Under the pieces are notes generated by a model, which was given only the letters and a program-made list of their open reading frames with translations, searched no databases and was not told where the DNA came from. This document shows, one piece after another, positions 54,880-64,000 of a DNA stretch of 64,000 nt (its first letter is position 1; every line of letters begins with the position of its first letter). Made by a program: the position numbers and the translations under genes. Origin of the DNA: Malachius bipustulatus (taxonomy: Eukaryota > Arthropoda > Insecta > Coleoptera > Melyridae); assembly GCA_910589415.1 (NCBI GenBank), contig OU342638.1, forward strand, positions 13,556,014 through 13,620,013. The letters are read 5' to 3'.

Positions 54880-55045
54880 TTGATCATTATTAGCACTGAC
54901 ACTGCTACTGTTCCCTTGGATTTCAATATTCTGCTCCTTAAATATTTTTTTACAACATCTGGGACTTTGGTACAAATTGCAATGTGCTTTTCCATTCTTT
55001 TTGGATTTAACGTATAGGTTTTTTTTTTTGCAAAAATTGCATTCT
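54880..55045 (-). pseudogene. BED-type zinc finger of a hAT transposase, frameshifted
   Basis: Minus-strand translation gives C-x2-C (CNFC) in one frame and then, after an A11 run, YTLNPKRMEKHIAIC (H-x4-C) in the next. That is the complete C2HC pattern of a BED finger, followed by VPDVVKKYL, usual in hAT transposases. The catalytic domain is missing. Confidence 0.65.
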
Positions 55046-55565
55046 CCATTTATGTCATGTATTTAAATTTACCTTTTGATGTCTTTTTAAAGTATTTCCA
55101 CACGTTACTTGCTTTTCTAGGCATCTTATACGCGGGTACAAGGCAACGTTTTAGCGTTTTAATGTTTTAATGGCAAAGCTTTTTTTAATTTACACAGTCT
55201 CATAAATGCAAAAATGATGATTAATAGATTATAGATTAATTTTATAAATACTACTAAGTACTAATAATATGGTTAGAAGGGTTATTTATCATAATTCTTC
55301 TTTCTTTATTTGGTCTTGTGGTCTCTGTTCTCTGATTTACACGAGCTACTTAGCCGAGATAAATTAAATGATAGGTTAAACTGACACTGTTGACAAGTAA
55401 GTCATATTTCAAAAAGTTAATTTTTAAAAGATGTTGTTTCAGATAGGCGCGAAATTCAAAAATGGATATATATCCGCCATTAACGTTTAATTCATGGCGG
55501 ATATATATCCAAAATGGATATATAGCATTTGGATATAAATCCTGACTCACAACACTAATAAAAAT

Positions 55566-55690
55566 TATGATTTCGTTTGTATATCTGAACATTTTTTGTG
55601 TTATGATAATATCTCGACAGTCCTTTTGGAGAATTTCAATCTAAAAACTTGTTTTTGCAGAGATACAAAACAACATGGGGGTGTCGCAAT
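55566..55690 (+). pseudogene. LINE ORF2 endonuclease (second piece)
   Basis: Continues the frame broken at 53492 (YDFVCISEHFL, with the catalytic Glu, and later QHGGV). Then interrupted by the Gypsy LTR. No further part found beyond that element. Confidence 0.65.
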
Positions 55691-55987
55691 ATATTATAAC
55701 GACACCGCTCTGGAGAAATTCTAGTAATTGCTTCTTTAACCTTTAACATTCTAGTCCACGAATTTGCTTGTTTGTTTACATTCTTTTTTTTATACTGAGT
55801 TAGTCAATGACATGTTCGCGACAGTTCCAGTCACATGTCATGTGACACATCGACAGACAGACGTTAGTTCTATGGATTTCTGGAGTGGGCACGCCGAACA
55901 ATCTGACATTTCCAGAATTCACGAATCGACGGGTGCAACGTTCGAGAAAGTACCTACTGTTTCGCTGCCCGTCCGCGGAGCTATATA

Positions 55988-56872
55988 GGCTAAGTAAGTA
56001 TCGGATGTTTGCGGCGCGCGCGCCTCCTCGTGGATTTTTTTCGCACTTTCGTGCGGCAGTATATAACCTTGCTTTGCAATTTTTGACAGCTCGTTTGGAT
56101 ATAATGAAACCCTTTTAAAATTATTATTTGGCAGTGAACTTATAGATTTTTAAATTCATTATGACTACAATAATTATTAAAAGTCATTTCCAAGCACCCA
56201 GTCTCGACTGCTTTCGTTTTAAATCGTTGAGAAATGGGCGAAATCTCATGATGAGTTTTTACATGAGCGATGTTAGAGAATACGTTTACATGGAACTTTT
56301 CTTCAAGGAACAGCGCTCATTTAGAGAGACTCCTGGTGCACATAGCACTCATAAAAATGAAAAAACCTATTATTGTCCCATTGTTCAGGTGATATATTAA
56401 TTGTCCATTAAAAAAATATCACCTTTCTTATCAACGCATAATAAGTTCATATTTCATCTCATGTTTTCGGGGTTTTTATTGAGCTTATGTATAATAAGTC
56501 GAAGAGTTTTGGACATATTTTGCAGCTGTAAAGCAAGAAAATGTTACCCTTCGTCTGAAATACAGCTCGAAAAAATTATAGCAGTAGTTATTGTTTTATT
56601 AGTATTACTTATATGCCTTAAATTATTAACTAAAATTTTTAACTTTAATTTACTATCTAAAAAAAGATTCAGGAGTAATAAATACGTATGTAATCGCAAG
56701 CATTTGAGGTACTCGTGTACAACAAACCCTTCCAGATTTTTTTTATACCTGAACGACCTCATGTTTGCAATAACAAATACATATTAAAATGAATAGCGGG
56801 CACGCAGGACTTGCCGCATGAAAGTGTCAAATTTGCCTACTTGGTGGCGCCACAATAGTTACTTGTTTAGCC
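55988..56872. mobile_element. Unclassified DNA insertion at the LTR TATA box, TATA duplicated
   Basis: Tips GGCTAAGTAAGTA and TTACTTGTTTAGCC (imperfect inverted repeat). TATA at 55984-55987 and 56873-56876. The 3' LTR has a single TATA at 62447-62450, a perfect empty site. Contents: a GC-rich CGCGCGCG stretch, its own TATATAA (56060), and open frames at 56161-56400 and about 56401-56787, the second with two hydrophobic segments. Neither resembles a known transposase. Confidence 0.75.
56161..56400 (+). CDS. Hypothetical ORF in the TATA-box insertion
   Basis: 79 codons from ATG, about 100 bp after a TATA-like sequence. No motif recognised; rich in Phe, Tyr, Arg. The next frame (to 56787) is contiguous but has no ATG at its start and includes a strongly hydrophobic segment (IIAVVIVLLVLLICL). 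Coding status uncertain. Confidence 0.2.
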   Translation: MTTIIIKSHFQAPSLDCFRFKSLRNGRNLMMSFYMSDVREYVYMELFFKEQRSFRETPGAHSTHKNEKTYYCPIVQVIY

Positions 56873-57162
56873 TATAAGAGTGGCCTCGCGGTTGCGTAAA
56901 ACAGATTAGTTCGGAACGTGAAACAGTGAAGACTGAAGTATAGACAGAGCAGAAGTGAAGTGTGAAGTAAGGGAGCCAGTAGTGACAGATAGAAAGAATA
57001 GACAAGTGCAAGGTGCAATAAGTAGTAGTGTTGTAGTCAGCTGTTTGTGTTTTGATTATTTAGAAGAATAATAATTATTAGAGGTTATAATTTGGATTAG
57101 TGAATAAAGTAATTTGTAAGACTTTTTGGTGGTGATTTATTTATTGTGAGACTCGTAACAAC

Positions 57163-57180
57163 TGGTGTCAGAAGCGGGAT
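57163..57180 (+). other. Primer-binding site (TGGTGTCAGAAGC)
   Basis: Identical in its first 13 bases to the site in copy 1; two bases after the LTR end. Confidence 0.75.
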
Positions 57181-57210
57181 ACGGATTCCAGCAAGAAGAT
57201 TAATTAGTTA

Positions 57211-58542
57211 ATGGGTAGATTAAGAAGTGGAAAGGAAATAGGAAGCGACAAAATGTCTGAGAAAATGTTGGAGGATATGATGTTACTGCTCAAAAACGGC
57301 CAGGAAGAGCAGAAGAACATCATGAAGAAACTTGAAGACGGCCAGGAAGAGCAGAAGAACATCATGAAGAAGCTTGAAGACGGCCAGGAAGAGCAGAAGA
57401 ACATCATTAAGAAGCTTGAAGACACAGAAGAGAAGCTGATGCAACAGCAGAAGGATAGTGAGGAGCAGCTGCTAAAAGTTATCCTGCAGCAAAGAGACGA
57501 TTATGTTTGTGAACTAAACAAAGTGAAACAAGACATTGACAGTGTTCGCGATGAAGTCGGTGGTGTTCGCGATGAAGTGAAATTGGTAGAAAATCGAGTA
57601 GAACGGAAAACGAAACTGCTGGTAGAGGAGATCGAGAATAAACTCAGAACTCTCGAAAGTTCTGAGGTGAAGCATCCTCCGTGTGCCGTACCGACTAGCA
57701 GTTTTGGCGCGAAAGTGAAACCACCAGCGTACGACGGAACAACTCCTTGGACTGCGTACAAGATGCAGTTTCAGGCTGCATGCATGGCCAACGGGTGGAA
57801 CGACACAGAGAAGGCAACGGCACTGGTTCTTGCTCTTCGAGGGCAAGCTGTGGACATGCTGCAAACACTGCCGGTAGAACTGCACTCGAATTACAACCAA
57901 TTGAGTGCAGCATTAGAACTTCGATTCGGCAATCGCCATATGGAGCAGGTGTTTCAAAATCAGTTGATGAGCAGAGTGCAGAAGCCGAACGAGTCGCTAC
58001 AAGAGTTCGAAGCAGATGTCAACAGGATTGTCCATCAAGCCTACCCAGACTCGCCGCAGAACTTCAAGGAACAACTAGCCTCGCAAACATTTGTCAACGG
58101 GATACGAGACACTGAAATACAGAAGACCCTGCGCATGTCACATTTGACAAAGTCCAGTGAAGCGTTAGTTAGAGCGCTTGAGATAGACGCAGCAATAAAG
58201 GCGTCCAATGGTAGGAACTTCTCCAAGGTACGAGCAGTGACAATTAATGAAGATAAAGAAGAGAATGTGACTGCCATATTGGAAAAGTTGAATAAGATGA
58301 TGGATAAGATCTCTGAGCAGTTGAATGATGGGAAAAGAGGTTGGACTCCAAGGAGGGACGAAAACAGGAAACAGTGCTACCGTTGTGGATCCAGTTCACA
58401 TTTTATACGTGACTGTAAAGTTAGTGAGACTCCGAGACGTGGTGGATCCTTGGAACGAAGACCAGGCAGGGACAGGAGCGGGAGCAGAGAGAGAAGTGTC
58501 TCTCGAGAACGGGAAGCTCCCCGTCGACGGCAGGAAAACTAA
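57211..58542 (+). CDS. Gag, Gypsy copy 2
   Basis: 443 residues. A 15-residue unit (about QEEQKNIMKKLEDG) is repeated three times near residues 30-75, encoded by a 45-bp tandem repeat at 57298-57425; copy 1 has one unit. A long coiled coil runs to about residue 150, the capsid-like domain spans about 160-330, and one CCHC knuckle lies at 389-402. An Arg/Ser-rich tail follows. The pol frame overlaps the end in the -1 frame, so a -1 shift near the GGAAAAC at 58533-58539 is a plausible route to Gag-Pol. Confidence 0.9.
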   Translation: MGRLRSGKEIGSDKMSEKMLEDMMLLLKNGQEEQKNIMKKLEDGQEEQKNIMKKLEDGQEEQKNIIKKLEDTEEKLMQQQKDSEEQLLKVILQQRDDYVCELNKVKQDIDSVRDEVGGVRDEVKLVENRVERKTKLLVEEIENKLRTLESSEVKHPPCAVPTSSFGAKVKPPAYDGTTPWTAYKMQFQAACMANGWNDTEKATALVLALRGQAVDMLQTLPVELHSNYNQLSAALELRFGNRHMEQVFQNQLMSRVQKPNESLQEFEADVNRIVHQAYPDSPQNFKEQLASQTFVNGIRDTEIQKTLRMSHLTKSSEALVRALEIDAAIKASNGRNFSKVRAVTINEDKEENVTAILEKLNKMMDKISEQLNDGKRGWTPRRDENRKQCYRCGSSSHFIRDCKVSETPRRGGSLERRPGRDRSGSRERSVSREREAPRRRQEN

Positions 58543-58553
58543 CTTCAGCCAGT

Positions 58554-61500
58554 GTGAAGGGGCGAATGCTGGCTGACAACAACAAGGCCCCCAAGATCGT
58601 TTCCATCCGAACACTCCAACGCCACGTAGACAGCCTAGCCGTTGAAGGGCAGATAAATGGAAAATCTGTTGCCATGGTACTCGACACCGGATCATCAATC
58701 TCATTGGTAAGGAAGGACATGGTCAGTCCTGCTGTAATTTGTCATCCATCGAGGCGGGTCCAGTTGAAGACAGCGACAGGTGAAATCGCAGATATCATCG
58801 GCGAAGTAGACGGCCAAATCCAGCTTGGAGCCCTGGAACTGCGTCATACAATTGTGGTAGCCGAGATTGAAGACGAGTTTATTCTGGGACTAGACATCAT
58901 TCAACAGCATGGATTGCGGATTGATCCGAAACAAGGTATCCTGCGATTGGGTGAAGAAGACTTGGTACTGAGCTCTAGAAAATCACAGAAGGTAATGACG
59001 AGACTCATTGCGAGTTCAATAACCACCATCCGAGGGTTCAGCGAGCAGATAGTCCCGGCCAGACTGGAAGCAGATCTTGGAAGCTGCGTTGGGTTAGTCG
59101 AGCCATCCCCAGATAGTAACAAGAATCTGATAATAGCCAAGACGTTAGTCAACACTAGCCGAGAGATTCCTGTACGTGTTGCAAATGTGTTTTCTGGTAG
59201 CTCAAGGATCAAGGAAGGTGATGTACTTGGAATTTGCGTACCAGTCAAGAAGATCAGCTGTTGCGAGAAGATGGAGGGCAAGGAGAAGGCAGATACAAGG
59301 AAGATGAAGATTGTCCTGCCGGAAGTTGACTTCGAAGAACTGTCAAAAGACGAGACAAAGTTGGCGAAAGAATTTTTGAAGAGGAACCAAGACGTTTTCG
59401 CAACAGGGAGCATCAAGTTAGGCAGAACGGACATTGTGCAACACCGAATAAATACAGGCGACACCCAACCAATAAGACAAGCCCCAAGAAGACTGCCGAT
59501 TGCGAAACAAGAAGAGGTATCAACCATGCTGGACCAGATGCTGAAAGACGGAGTTATTGAGGAATCCAACAGCCCGTGGTCATCGCCTGTCGTGTTAGTA
59601 ACCAAGAAGGATGGAACAACAAGGTTTTGCGTCGACTATAGGAAGTTGAACGATGTTACGAAGAAGGACAGCTACCCGCTACCAAGAATCGACGACATTT
59701 TATGTACCTTGTCTGGCTCAACCTGGTTCTCAACCTTGGACCTGAAGAGCGGTTACTGGCAGGTTGACATGCACCCAAATGACAAAGAGAAAACTGCGTT
59801 TTCTACTGGCACGGGTCTGTACAATTTCAAGGTTATGCCATTTGGTCTCTGCAACGCGCCAGCCACCTTTGAAAGACTGATGGAGATGGTACTCCGAGGG
59901 CTGACCTGGAAAACATGCCTAGTATACCTGGACGATGTCATGGTTATGGGTTCAACTTTCCAAAATCACATCGACAACCTTCAGGAAATTTTCGATCGAT
60001 TCAGAACTGCCAACCTGAAGCTGAATCCAGAAAAATGTTCGCTATTTAAGAAGAAGGTTGAGTTTTTGGGACATACCGTAACTTCTGAAGGAATCCAGAC
60101 CAGCGACAGCAAAGTAGCATCGATTCGTGATTGGCCGACTCCTAAAGACAGACACGAAGTCCGAAGTTTCCTCGGTCTTTGTACATACTACCGAAGATTT
60201 GTCAAGAAATTTGCAGATGTAGCAGCTCCGCTCCATAAGCTCACCGAATTGAAGACGCCTTTCATCTGGGATGCCAAGTGTGAAGACGCTTTCCGAAGAC
60301 TGAAAAAGGCTTTGATTTCTAGTCCGATCCTGTCATATCCTCAAAGAGAAGGAAAGTACGTACTTGATACTGACGCAAGTAATATCGGGATAGGTGCTGT
60401 TTTATCGCAAGTCCAAGAGGGAGAAGAGCGAGTCATCGAGTACTACAGCAAGACCTTGACAAAGCCTGAGAGGAACTACTGTACCACCAGGAAAGAATTA
60501 CTGGCGATCATCAAATCGGTGGAGCATTTTAAAAATTACCTGCATGGGAATGAATTCCTGATCAGAACAGATCACGGCGCGCTCACCTGGCTGATGAAGA
60601 TGAAGAACGTGGAGGGTCAGACTGCTAGGTGGATAGAACGACTACAGCAGTTCAACTTCAAAATAAAACATCGTGCAGGCAGATTACACCAGAACGCTGA
60701 TGCACTATCAAGGAGGCCATGCGTGAAATGCTCACATTGTGAGCGGATTGAGGATAGCCAGAAGGAAGAGTGCGTTCGAAGGATCGTGATCAATGCAGAT
60801 ACAGGATGGACGATAGAAGCATGCAGGAAAGAGCAAGAAAAAGACGAGTACATCGGAGACATTTTAAAACATAAAGAAGAGAATGGACCGAGACCAACGT
60901 GGGCAGAGGTTTCTCCACGTAGCCCAGAATATAAAGCTCTATGGTCACAATGGGAGTCGCTGCAAATCGAAAATGGTCTGCTGAAGAGAGCCTGGGAGAG
61001 TGCCGACGGAAAGAAGATCGTCATGCAGTTGGTGGTTCCAAGGAGTAAAGTTCCGAAGATTCTCGAAGTGATCCATGGAGGTACATCAGGAGCTCACTTC
61101 GGAGTAAACAAAACACTAGCGAAAGTTCGAGAGAGGTTCTACTGGGTGAACTGCAAGGACGATGTCGAAGCCTGGTGCCGTAAGTGCGAGAAATGTGCTG
61201 CAAGCAAGGGCCCAAGCAGAAAACTGACAGGCGCTATGAAGCAGTACAACGTCGAAGCCCCATTTGAGAGGATAGCCATAGATGTAGCAGGTCCTTTTCC
61301 AATCAGCGACAGCGGCAATCGCTTTATCCTGGTTGCCATGGATTATTTCAGCAAGTGGCCTGAAGCATACGCCATACCGAACCAAGAAGCTGCTACAGTT
61401 GCGAGAGTCTTGGTGGATAATTTCATTAGCAGATTTGGCGTACCTTTAGAGTTGCATTCCGATCAAGGACGAAACTTTGAATCCCAAGTTTTCGCAGAAA

Positions 61501-62117
61501 TGTGTAAACTGCTCGGGATAAACAAGACAAGGACTACACCTCTCCATCCACAATCTGACGGTATGGTAGAACGGTTTAATCGAACAATGGAGGAACATCT
61601 GTCGAAGGTGGTGAGCAACAATCAGCGAGATTGGGACCAGTACCTGCCTTTGTTGCTGATGTCGTACAGGGCAGCCATCCATGAGACTACAGGGCAGACA
61701 CCAGCCAAAGTTGTATTCGGTAAGGAGATTCGGCTACCCTGTGATTTGGTGTACGGTTCACCAAGCAGTCCACCATCGGAGATCAGAAATTATGTCGACG
61801 AATTAAGAAACTCCATGGCAGAAGTGCATTCCCTAGTCAGGAGGAAGATCAAGTTGGCCAGCGACCGAATGAAGGCGAGGTACGACCTGAAGGCACACTC
61901 CGGCGGCTTCACAGAAGGAGACAAAGTGTGGTTTTATAATCCAACTAGGAAGAAGGGTTTGTCGCCTACGTTTATGCCATCCTGGGAAGGGCCTTACACA
62001 ATTATTAAAAGGATAAACGACGTGGTGTATAGGATACAGCGGAGCGGAGCCCCCAAGTGCAAGATGAAGGTAGTCCACCTGAATCGTCTGGCACCCTACT
62101 GTGGAGACAGCGAATAA
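58554..62117 (+). CDS. Pol, Gypsy copy 2: protease, reverse transcriptase, RNase H, integrase
   Basis: 1187 codons open from 58554. The frame has no ATG at its start and extends upstream into gag, so it is expressed as Gag-Pol. Protease DTGSS at 44-48; reverse transcriptase with FCVDYRKLN, SYPLPRID and YLDD at 458-461; RNase H with DTDAS and a terminal ADALSRRP; integrase with an H-x-H-like/C-x2-C zinc domain (CRKCEKC), DYFSKWPEAY, SDQGRNFES and SDGMVERFNRT. No chromodomain seen. Every catalytic motif is present and no stop interrupts it, so the protein-coding part looks functional. Clade within Ty3/Gypsy not determined. Confidence 0.93.
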   Translation: MKGRMLADNNKAPKIVSIRTLQRHVDSLAVEGQINGKSVAMVLDTGSSISLVRKDMVSPAVICHPSRRVQLKTATGEIADIIGEVDGQIQLGALELRHTIVVAEIEDEFILGLDIIQQHGLRIDPKQGILRLGEEDLVLSSRKSQKVMTRLIASSITTIRGFSEQIVPARLEADLGSCVGLVEPSPDSNKNLIIAKTLVNTSREIPVRVANVFSGSSRIKEGDVLGICVPVKKISCCEKMEGKEKADTRKMKIVLPEVDFEELSKDETKLAKEFLKRNQDVFATGSIKLGRTDIVQHRINTGDTQPIRQAPRRLPIAKQEEVSTMLDQMLKDGVIEESNSPWSSPVVLVTKKDGTTRFCVDYRKLNDVTKKDSYPLPRIDDILCTLSGSTWFSTLDLKSGYWQVDMHPNDKEKTAFSTGTGLYNFKVMPFGLCNAPATFERLMEMVLRGLTWKTCLVYLDDVMVMGSTFQNHIDNLQEIFDRFRTANLKLNPEKCSLFKKKVEFLGHTVTSEGIQTSDSKVASIRDWPTPKDRHEVRSFLGLCTYYRRFVKKFADVAAPLHKLTELKTPFIWDAKCEDAFRRLKKALISSPILSYPQREGKYVLDTDASNIGIGAVLSQVQEGEERVIEYYSKTLTKPERNYCTTRKELLAIIKSVEHFKNYLHGNEFLIRTDHGALTWLMKMKNVEGQTARWIERLQQFNFKIKHRAGRLHQNADALSRRPCVKCSHCERIEDSQKEECVRRIVINADTGWTIEACRKEQEKDEYIGDILKHKEENGPRPTWAEVSPRSPEYKALWSQWESLQIENGLLKRAWESADGKKIVMQLVVPRSKVPKILEVIHGGTSGAHFGVNKTLAKVRERFYWVNCKDDVEAWCRKCEKCAASKGPSRKLTGAMKQYNVEAPFERIAIDVAGPFPISDSGNRFILVAMDYFSKWPEAYAIPNQEAATVARVLVDNFISRFGVPLELHSDQGRNFESQVFAEMCKLLGINKTRTTPLHPQSDGMVERFNRTMEEHLSKVVSNNQRDWDQYLPLLLMSYRAAIHETTGQTPAKVVFGKEIRLPCDLVYGSPSSPPSEIRNYVDELRNSMAEVHSLVRRKIKLASDRMKARYDLKAHSGGFTEGDKVWFYNPTRKKGLSPTFMPSWEGPYTIIKRINDVVYRIQRSGAPKCKMKVVHLNRLAPYCGDSE

Positions 62118-62157
62118 GTCCGTTCGAGCGGGACGCTTGAAAATAGAAAGGGGGCAG

Positions 62158-62592
62158 TATAACGATACCGCTCTGGAGAAATTCTAGTAATTGCTTCTTT
62201 AACCTTTAACATTCTAGTCCACGAATTTGCTTGTTTGTTTACATTCTTTTTTTTATACTGAGTTAGTCAATGACATGTTCGCGACAGTTCCAGTCACATG
62301 TCATGTGACACATCGACAGACAGACGTTAGTTCTATGGATTTCTGGAGTGGGCACGCCGAACAATCTGACATTTCCAGAATTCACGAATCGACGGGTGCA
62401 ACGTTCGAGAAAGTACCTACTGTTTCGCTGCCCGTCCGCGGAGCTATATAAGAGTGGCCTCGCGGTTGCGTAAAACAGATTAGTTCGGAACGTGAAACAG
62501 TGAAGACTGAAGTATAGACAGAGCAGAAGTGAAGTGTGAAGTAAGGGAGCCAGTAGTGACAGATAGAAAGAATAGACAAGTGCAAGGTGCAA
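62158..62592 (+). repeat. 3' LTR of Gypsy copy 2, truncated
   Basis: Begins TATAACGATACCGC and follows the 5' LTR until GTGCAAGGTGCA, then unrelated sequence. The missing end is about 145 bp. It retains the uninterrupted TATA box (62445-62452). Confidence 0.85.
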
Positions 62593-62879
62593 GTATATGC
62601 CGTTCACATATTAAAAAAGCATTGGTAGGCCATGAACTTTTGTTTTTAGGTTTACAAAAATGAAAACTCCCTAGATCTTGATTGACAATATCAGCTGATC
62701 GAGGCATTGAAGGTTAAGTAAACACCGACACTTGTCAAATCGCTCAAATTGCCTCAGCTGATTAACAGCCTTGTTGTCTAATTGAAGTTTTAGTAGATTA
62801 TCTAGGATAATTTTTATTCGGACTAACTTTTCTCGAACTGTCAAATAAATATTAATTTTTTGACATTATAAATTTCATA
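62593..62879. other. Short intergenic stretch before the transposase-like gene
   Basis: AT-rich. CAGCTGAT occurs twice in inverted orientation (62692, 62755), possibly part of an element end. No clear promoter. Confidence 0.35.
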
Positions 62880-63572
62880 ATGCCGAAATTAATATCGATT
62901 GAAGAAAAAATTCGTATAAAAAAGGCATTCAAGTTATTTAAATCTGAAAATGACAACCTAAGTGAACGACAAGTCATATTGAAAGTAAAACACATTTGGG
63001 GTGTAAGTATTATTAAGTGTACACCTGTTAAAATGATGTTACGTAATTTTCCTCTTTTATAGTATTCAGTAAGTGCGATTGAAACAATAATTAAACAGGA
63101 TAAATTTGAAGTTAAGCCTTTGGGCAGACGACCTAAACCAGACAATAATCATGAAAATTTTACGTTTCGGAAAGATTCGCAACGACTGATTTGGCAATAT
63201 AACTTGAAAAACGAACATTTTACTCTGGGAAAACTTTTGGAAGATGAACGTAAACATTTGGATTTTGAAAAGGGGAGAACTAGTTTATTTAAAATTCTTA
63301 AATATCTCAGCTATAAATATGAATATGTGAACGGACGCAAAATTCTTTGTGAACAAAAGCATGTCGTTGCATCCAAAATTACCTTTCTAAGAAAATACTT
63401 ACAATATCAAAATTCGAGTGAAAATGTAACGTTCGTGTACCTGGACGAAACATGGATCTACCAGAATGGATCCAAACAGCCATCACCAATAATAAGATCG
63501 CCAATCACCATGACCGTAGCCGATTGGCCGATTCAGTACCTACCTAATGTTCTATTTTTTAATAATAAATAA
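62880..63572 (+). pseudogene. Tc1/mariner-like transposase fragment with one small intron
   Basis: Exon 1 62880-63002 (ATG, Lys-rich, helix-turn-helix-like), intron 63003-63062 (GTAAGT...TTATAG, 60 nt, phase 0), exon 2 63063-63572. Exon 2 continues a helix, then LGRRPK, and further on VYLDETWI, the first catalytic Asp box of DDE transposases of the IS630/Tc1/mariner group. After WIYQNGS the reading no longer resembles the family and stops at 63572. The second and third catalytic residues are missing. The splice sites match consensus well, so a domesticated fragment is possible, but truncation of a transposon is likelier. Confidence 0.6.
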
Positions 63573-63627
63573 GTAATTACTAATTTTTGATCTATTTTAT
63601 AATCAAGAGTTCTTTTAATTGGAGCAT

Positions 63628-63863
63628 TTGGTCGGAGTAACGTTGTAACTTACATTTTTACATGAGACTCAAAAAATGTACCTTGCAACATTATTAAATA
63701 GAATGTTTTTTTCATTTAGCGTTTCTTGAAATATTGTTTAAATATTATTTAAGGTAAATTAGGCAACAATTAAAGCTTTGTGGAAGCATTCTGCCCATTT
63801 AAACGTGCTGAATCGAAAAAATTACTCCAAAAAATTATGTAAGTTACAACGTTACTCCGGCCA
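63628..63863. mobile_element. Small MITE with 28-bp TIRs
   Basis: TTGGTCGGAGTAACGTTGTA at the left end and its complement (one mismatch) at the right end, 236 bp apart. No coding. Nothing recognised from 63864 to 64000. Confidence 0.75.
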
Positions 63864-64000
63864 ACGCTACAATCAGTTCCTTTAAGATATCAAAATACAA
63901 TAAAAACTTTTTTCTCGTGTTATAATTTATGGCAAGCTTATTAGACTTGACGAGTTTGCTTTCTATATAGATAAAGATTGCAATATCATAAAATAACGTG

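Larger units (their letters stand above)
53493..55557 (-). mobile_element. hAT-type transposon remnant, 8-bp duplication ATAAAAAT, TIR TAGTGTTGT
   Basis: TAGTGTTGT at the left tip, ACAACACTA at the right. ATAAAAAT at 53485-53492 and 55558-55565. An 8-bp duplication and such short TIRs are diagnostic of hAT. It carries a degenerate BED finger and a nested foldback MITE. Subterminal palindromic GGATATATATCC motifs occur at both ends (53527-53545, 55461-55512). Confidence 0.85.
55695..57160 (+). repeat. 5' LTR of Gypsy copy 2, carrying an 885-bp insertion
   Basis: Without the insertion it is about 577 bp. Its first 290 bp match the 3' LTR at 62158-62446 almost base for base. Confidence 0.85.
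55695..62592 (+). mobile_element. Ty3/Gypsy retrotransposon copy 2, coding region intact
   Basis: 5' LTR 55695-57160 (enlarged by an insertion), primer-binding site 57163, gag 57211-58542, pol 58554-62117, polypurine tract about 62145-62157, 3' LTR 62158-62592 (truncated). ATAT precedes the 5' LTR as in copy 1, but the matching 3' duplication is lost with the end of the 3' LTR. No env frame. Confidence 0.9.

Noticed and set aside
55764..55988. 74-residue frame identical at 62227-62451
   Set aside because: It is LTR sequence present in both LTRs of Gypsy copy 2; it overlaps U3 and the TATA box.

Overview
This window looks like transposon-dense, AT-rich insect DNA. A beetle (Coleoptera) is the best guess: two non-LTR retrotransposons sit inside short (TCAGG)n tracts, the telomeric repeat reported for many beetles, and there is one gustatory-receptor gene of the insect type. 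Nothing here looks bacterial or viral in the ordinary sense. Only three loci resemble host genes: a two-exon gustatory receptor (32790-35403, minus), a small secreted-peptide ORF (17589-17807, minus) and a transposase-like gene fragment with one 60-nt intron (62880-63572, plus). The rest is mobile elements, often nested two or three deep.

Layout. 1-6362: an LTR retrotransposon with gag as its only gene, preceded by three inverted LTR pieces. Two of those pieces start exactly at the predicted transcription start. The transcribed part of this LTR carries eight hairpins with the same 7-nt loop. 7173-8464: a second LTR with primer-binding site, minus strand. 10695-16295: a non-LTR reverse-transcriptase gene split by a Ty3/Gypsy element (11001-16029) whose 3' LTR is itself split by a solo LTR. 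18246-23160: MITEs, a split Penelope-like GIY-YIG domain and a tRNA-like SINE. 23190-31010: a nearly full-length I-group-like LINE (minus; ORF1, then endonuclease, reverse transcriptase and RNase H) cut by three DNA elements. 31010-37640: gustatory receptor, a 5S-rRNA-like SINE and foldback MITEs. 37640-46252: two R1-clade-like LINEs head to tail between (TCAGG) tracts. 46253-52970: inverted repeats, a decayed THAP domain and foldback MITEs. 53047-62592: a third LINE split by a hAT element (8-bp target duplication) and by a second Gypsy copy with intact gag and pol. That Gypsy copy has a DNA insertion exactly in the TATA box of its 5' LTR. 62880-64000: the transposase-like gene and a short MITE.

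How the parts relate. The Gypsy copies at 11001 and 55695 belong to one family. The downstream copy has complete protease, reverse transcriptase, RNase H and integrase. The upstream copy has lost everything between gag and integrase and fuses them in frame. Several foldback MITEs of unrelated internal sequence share a TA target site and a CAGGGTG terminus, suggesting one common source of transposase. All coordinates come from reading the sequence by eye. Boundaries marked by target-site duplications are good to a base or two; others are approximate.
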